DNA of 64,000 nt from Cephalopachus bancanus (taxonomy: Eukaryota; Chordata; Mammalia; Primates; Tarsiidae): NCBI GenBank assembly GCA_027257055.1, contig JAPVLO010000123.1:2914001-2978000 (forward strand), given 5' to 3'. Under the pieces are notes generated by a model that saw only the letters and a list, made by a program, of their open reading frames with translations, searched no databases and was not told the DNA's origin. Position numbers and translations under genes: made by a program. Below are positions 60,891 to 64,000 of the stretch, piece by piece; the first letter of the stretch is position 1; every line of letters begins with the position of its first letter.

Positions 60891-62214
60891 GCACTTTTAA
60901 TACATGATCCTTCTAGCCTCCAGGGTTTTTGAGCAATTAGTCATTAATATCATTGAGGATTATTTGCACAAGGTGAGTTGCTCCTATTTTTCTGCTTTCA
61001 AAAATCTTTTTAGATTTCAACAGTTGATTATAAGTCTCTAGATGTAAATATTTTTTAGTTTATTCTACTTAGAGTTCCTTAAGCTTCTAGGGTATGCAGA
61101 TTAATGTTTCGCCAAATTCAGCAAGTTTTTGGCCACTATTTCTTCAAACAGTCTTTCTGCTCCTTTTTCTTTCCTTTCCTGAGATTTGTACTATGAATAT
61201 GTTAGTATACTTAATAGTGCCTACAGGTCTCTGAGACTCTGTTCATTGTTCTGAATGTTTTTTCTTTATGTTCCTAAAACTGGATAATATCAATTAACCT
61301 ATGCTCAAATTTGCTAAATCTTTTTTCTGTTTAATTTAGTCTGCAGTTGAGCCTCTCTAGTGAATTTTTCACTTCAACTACTATATTTTCAATTTCAGAA
61401 AAAAATCATATCTTTATTGATATTCTTCACTTGGTGATATACTGTTTCATACTTTCCTTTGGTTATTTATACATTATTTCCTTTAGTTCTTTGGTCATAT
61501 TTAAAATACCCGATTAAAAATCTTTATATAGTAAGTCCAAAAGCTGGGCTTCCTTAGGGAAAATTTGTATTGACTACTTTTTTTCTTAACTATTTATGGG
61601 CCATACTCTATTGTTTTTTGCATTCTTTGATGTTTTTAATAAAAACTGAACAGCAACTCTGAAAATATTATTCTCCTTTACCAGGGTTTATTGTGGTTGC
61701 TCTTTGCTGTTGTTATTGGTTTGTTTAATGGCTTTTGTAAACTAATTCTGTAAAGTTTATATTATTTGTCATGTACAGCTACTAAAGTGTCTAATCAGTT
61801 TGCTTAGTAGTCAGCCAATGATTAGAGATTTCCTTAAATATCTGGAACGTTAAGTTTTCCAGTGTTTTCAAAGGCTCCCTGTGTGTGTTGAGGCATACCA
61901 TAAACACTCAGCCAGGTGACTAATAACAACTCTACTTTAGCCTTCCTGCTTGTACGGAGTCTCAAGGTTAGTCAGAGGTAAAAATTTAGGATATTCTGAG
62001 ATCTTTTCAGAAAATGTGCATAGCATTATGCATACACGCAGCCCTTCACATGTGGATGGCTTTCTAGATCCCCAGGAATATGTCATAGCTTTTGAAGTCC
62101 CCTGTGGACATCTCAACCCCTAGTTTTTTCTTTTAAAAGTTTTTGACTAGCCTATTGTTTGTTCCAACTCTAACTCATTACTGTGATGTTAAGTAATTGT
62201 CTCTGATTTTCTTT

Positions 62215-62312
62215 TCTTTTAAAGAGATAAAGTCTTACTATGTTGCCCAGGATGGCCTCAAACTTCTGGTCTCAAGTGATCCTTCTGCTTCAGCATCCCA
62301 TTTAGCTCCAGC
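62215..62312 (-). mobile_element. Free left Alu monomer (FLAM-like) or Alu left-arm fragment
   Basis: 'gataaagtcttactatgttg' to 'gatccttctgcttcagcatc' matches only the antisense left arm. Confidence 0.65.
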
Positions 62313-62407
62313 CAAATACCTGCTTTACTCTGATTATTTTTAACAAACAGAAAAGGTTGTTTCCATTGCACAAGCTCTATCACAGGTCAAATAAAAATAC
62401 CCTTTCA

Positions 62408-62714
62408 AGCTGTGCGCGGTGGCTCAAGCCTGTAATCCTAGCACTTTGGGAGGTGGAGGTAAGAGGATTGCCTCAACTCAGGGGTTCGAAACCAGCCTGA
62501 GAAACATGGCAAGACCTCGCCTCTACACAAACAAACAAACAAATAAATTACCTGGGTGTAGTGACACATGCCTGTTGTTCCAGCTACTTGGAAGGTTGAG
62601 GCGGAAGGATCACCTGAGCCCAGCAGGTCAAGGCTGCGGTGGCCATGAGCACTCTGCACTCCAGCCTGGGCAGCAGAGTGAGACTCCAATTCAAAAACAA
62701 CAACAACAACAACA
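62408..62714 (+). mobile_element. Alu
   Basis: Complete dimer 'gctgtgcgcggtggctcaag' onward, with (CAAA)n in the middle and a (CAA)n tail. No clean duplication. Confidence 0.9.
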
Positions 62715-63077
62715 AACCCTTGCAAATGAGGTTTTCCCGACAGCCACCAGACTGACCAACTAATGATAATGCTCTGGGAACTGGGCTTTAAATATGTCTC
62801 TATTCCTCCCCCTCTAGTGGCTTCCAGGTTGCCAGCTAGTTTTCACCATGACTGCAGGCTATTGGTTTTCAAGGTTACTACAGAGTTGAGCAAGAGGAAT
62901 AAAAATAGGGTAAGTTAAAAACTGTCACAATGTTTACTGTCCTTGCCAAGAGTCAGAATTATTGAATAAATGTTCCTTGAATTGTTGGAAGTTATGACAA
63001 AGTTGATCTGACAATTTTTATTTTTAAATTTTTTTTTGCCAGTGCTTTTGTTGCTGTCATAGAAAAGATAATTTTCT

Positions 63078-63252
63078 TTTTTTTTTGAGTCGGAGTCTCA
63101 CTTGGTCGCCCAGACTGGAGTGCAATGGCCGCTCCCGGCCACCGCAGCCTCAACCTGCTGGGCTCCGGCGATCCTTCTGCCTCAGCCTTCCAAGTAGCTG
63201 GAGGAATTACAGGCATGCGCTACCACGCCCGGCTGATTTTTTGATTTATTGT
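63078..63252 (-). mobile_element. Young Alu, 5'-truncated
   Basis: Right arm plus linker only, stopping at 'gattttttgatttattg'. About 175 nt. Confidence 0.9.
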
Positions 63253-63255
63253 TTT

Positions 63256-64000
63256 TCAAAGACCCTTACTTCACCATTTTTGCTGATGTCCCATCTCAAT
63301 TTTTTTTTCATTCTGCCTTTTAGATTGAATAATTTCTGATGACCTATCTCCAAGTTCACTGATTTTTTTTCTTTCAACCATCTCCATTATGCTGTTAAGC
63401 CCATTCCGTGGATTTTTCATTTCTGATATAATAATTTTCAGTTTTATGATTTCTATTTGGTTCTCTTATACAGTTTCTATTTCCCTGCTAAGATCCCTCT
63501 AACTATTCACTCACTATAATACTTTTTTCCTTTAAGTCCTTGAGCATTTTTATAACAGCTACTTGAAAGTGTTTATCTGCAAAGTCCTACATCTAGTCAT
63601 TTTAGGGTATCTTTTTATTGCTTGCTTTTTCTCTTGGCCATAGGTCACATTTTCCTATTTATTTGAATTTCTAATATTGCTTTCATAGAATAGTCATAAT
63701 TTTAAATGATACGTTTCAGATATTCTGGATTCTGTTATCTTTCTCTAAAGAATGTTGATTTCTGTCCTAGCAGGGAGGTAAAATGGTGGCTGAATACCTT
63801 CATCTTGCGAAGGTTTAAATTTATACATTGTTAAGAAAAATCTGAAGTTTTCTCTAAATCTTAGACTGAAGCCTTATTCCTATGATATAGCTTTTCTCCT
63901 AAGATATCACCTTTGTGAGGTCAGTATAAAACCTGAGCTGTTTACCTTTTACTTGGTGGAATTCTGACTATGCTTTCCCAGTGGGGTTCACCAGTCAAAA
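63256..64000 (-). mobile_element. Second old L1M fragment
   Basis: Antisense L1M ORF1/5' text ('ctccaagttcactgattttt', 'atgctgttaagcccattccg') covering the same part of the family as 61340-61480, hence a separate copy. Runs off the window. Confidence 0.6.

Overview
This window is vertebrate, and specifically primate, nuclear DNA. It has 24 Alu-derived elements (7SL-derived dimers with poly-A tails), several generations of L1, MIR and L2 relics, Tigger and mariner DNA transposons, and one split protein-coding gene with GT-AG introns. The younger Alus do not look like human Alu or, as far as I remember, lemur/galago Alu. They share a distinctive left-arm start, a right-arm GGCCGGGAGCGGCC block and a tail ending GAGACTCCAACTC. 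L1 copies here also share an unusual 3' UTR. My inference is a tarsier or another primate outside the anthropoids; this was not searched.

The only gene I can support is LPCAT2 (lysophosphatidylcholine acyltransferase 2 / lyso-PAF acetyltransferase), on the minus strand. Ten consecutive coding exons, matching human exons 2-11 if one exon lies upstream, run from 47570 down to 14552. They total 1044 nt, keep phase across every junction, and encode the equivalent of human residues about 58-405: the membrane segment, both acyltransferase motifs (HxxxxD, EGTC) and the first part of EF-hand 1. Exon 1 and the promoter lie beyond 64000. The last EF-hand and C-terminal exons lie below position 1.

Region by region: 1-14.5 kb is downstream intron with an L1M copy, a CR1/L3 fragment, a nearly full-length Tigger1 and Alus. 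14.5-47.6 kb holds the exons and introns, with a mariner element split by an L1, an L1 carrying an internal inverted insert, an Hsmar2-like relic and many young Alus. 47.6-64 kb is intron 1, almost wholly transposon: an old L1M is interrupted by a full-length ~6.5 kb L1, itself interrupted by a class II (betaretrovirus-like) LTR and by Alus.

The most interesting object is that LTR (51277-53076, flanked by the 6-bp duplication GCAGAC). Just inside its right end is a 59-nt antisense copy of tRNA-Lys(CUU). It begins as a normal 18-nt primer binding site but continues to tRNA position 18, and is followed by a second copy of the last 41 nt of U5. The first base after the usual 18 nt, opposite tRNA position 58 (normally 1-methyladenosine, the usual stop for plus-strand synthesis), is a transversion. 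This looks like a fossil of reverse transcriptase reading past m1A58, with the integration end rebuilt by a second U5 copy.
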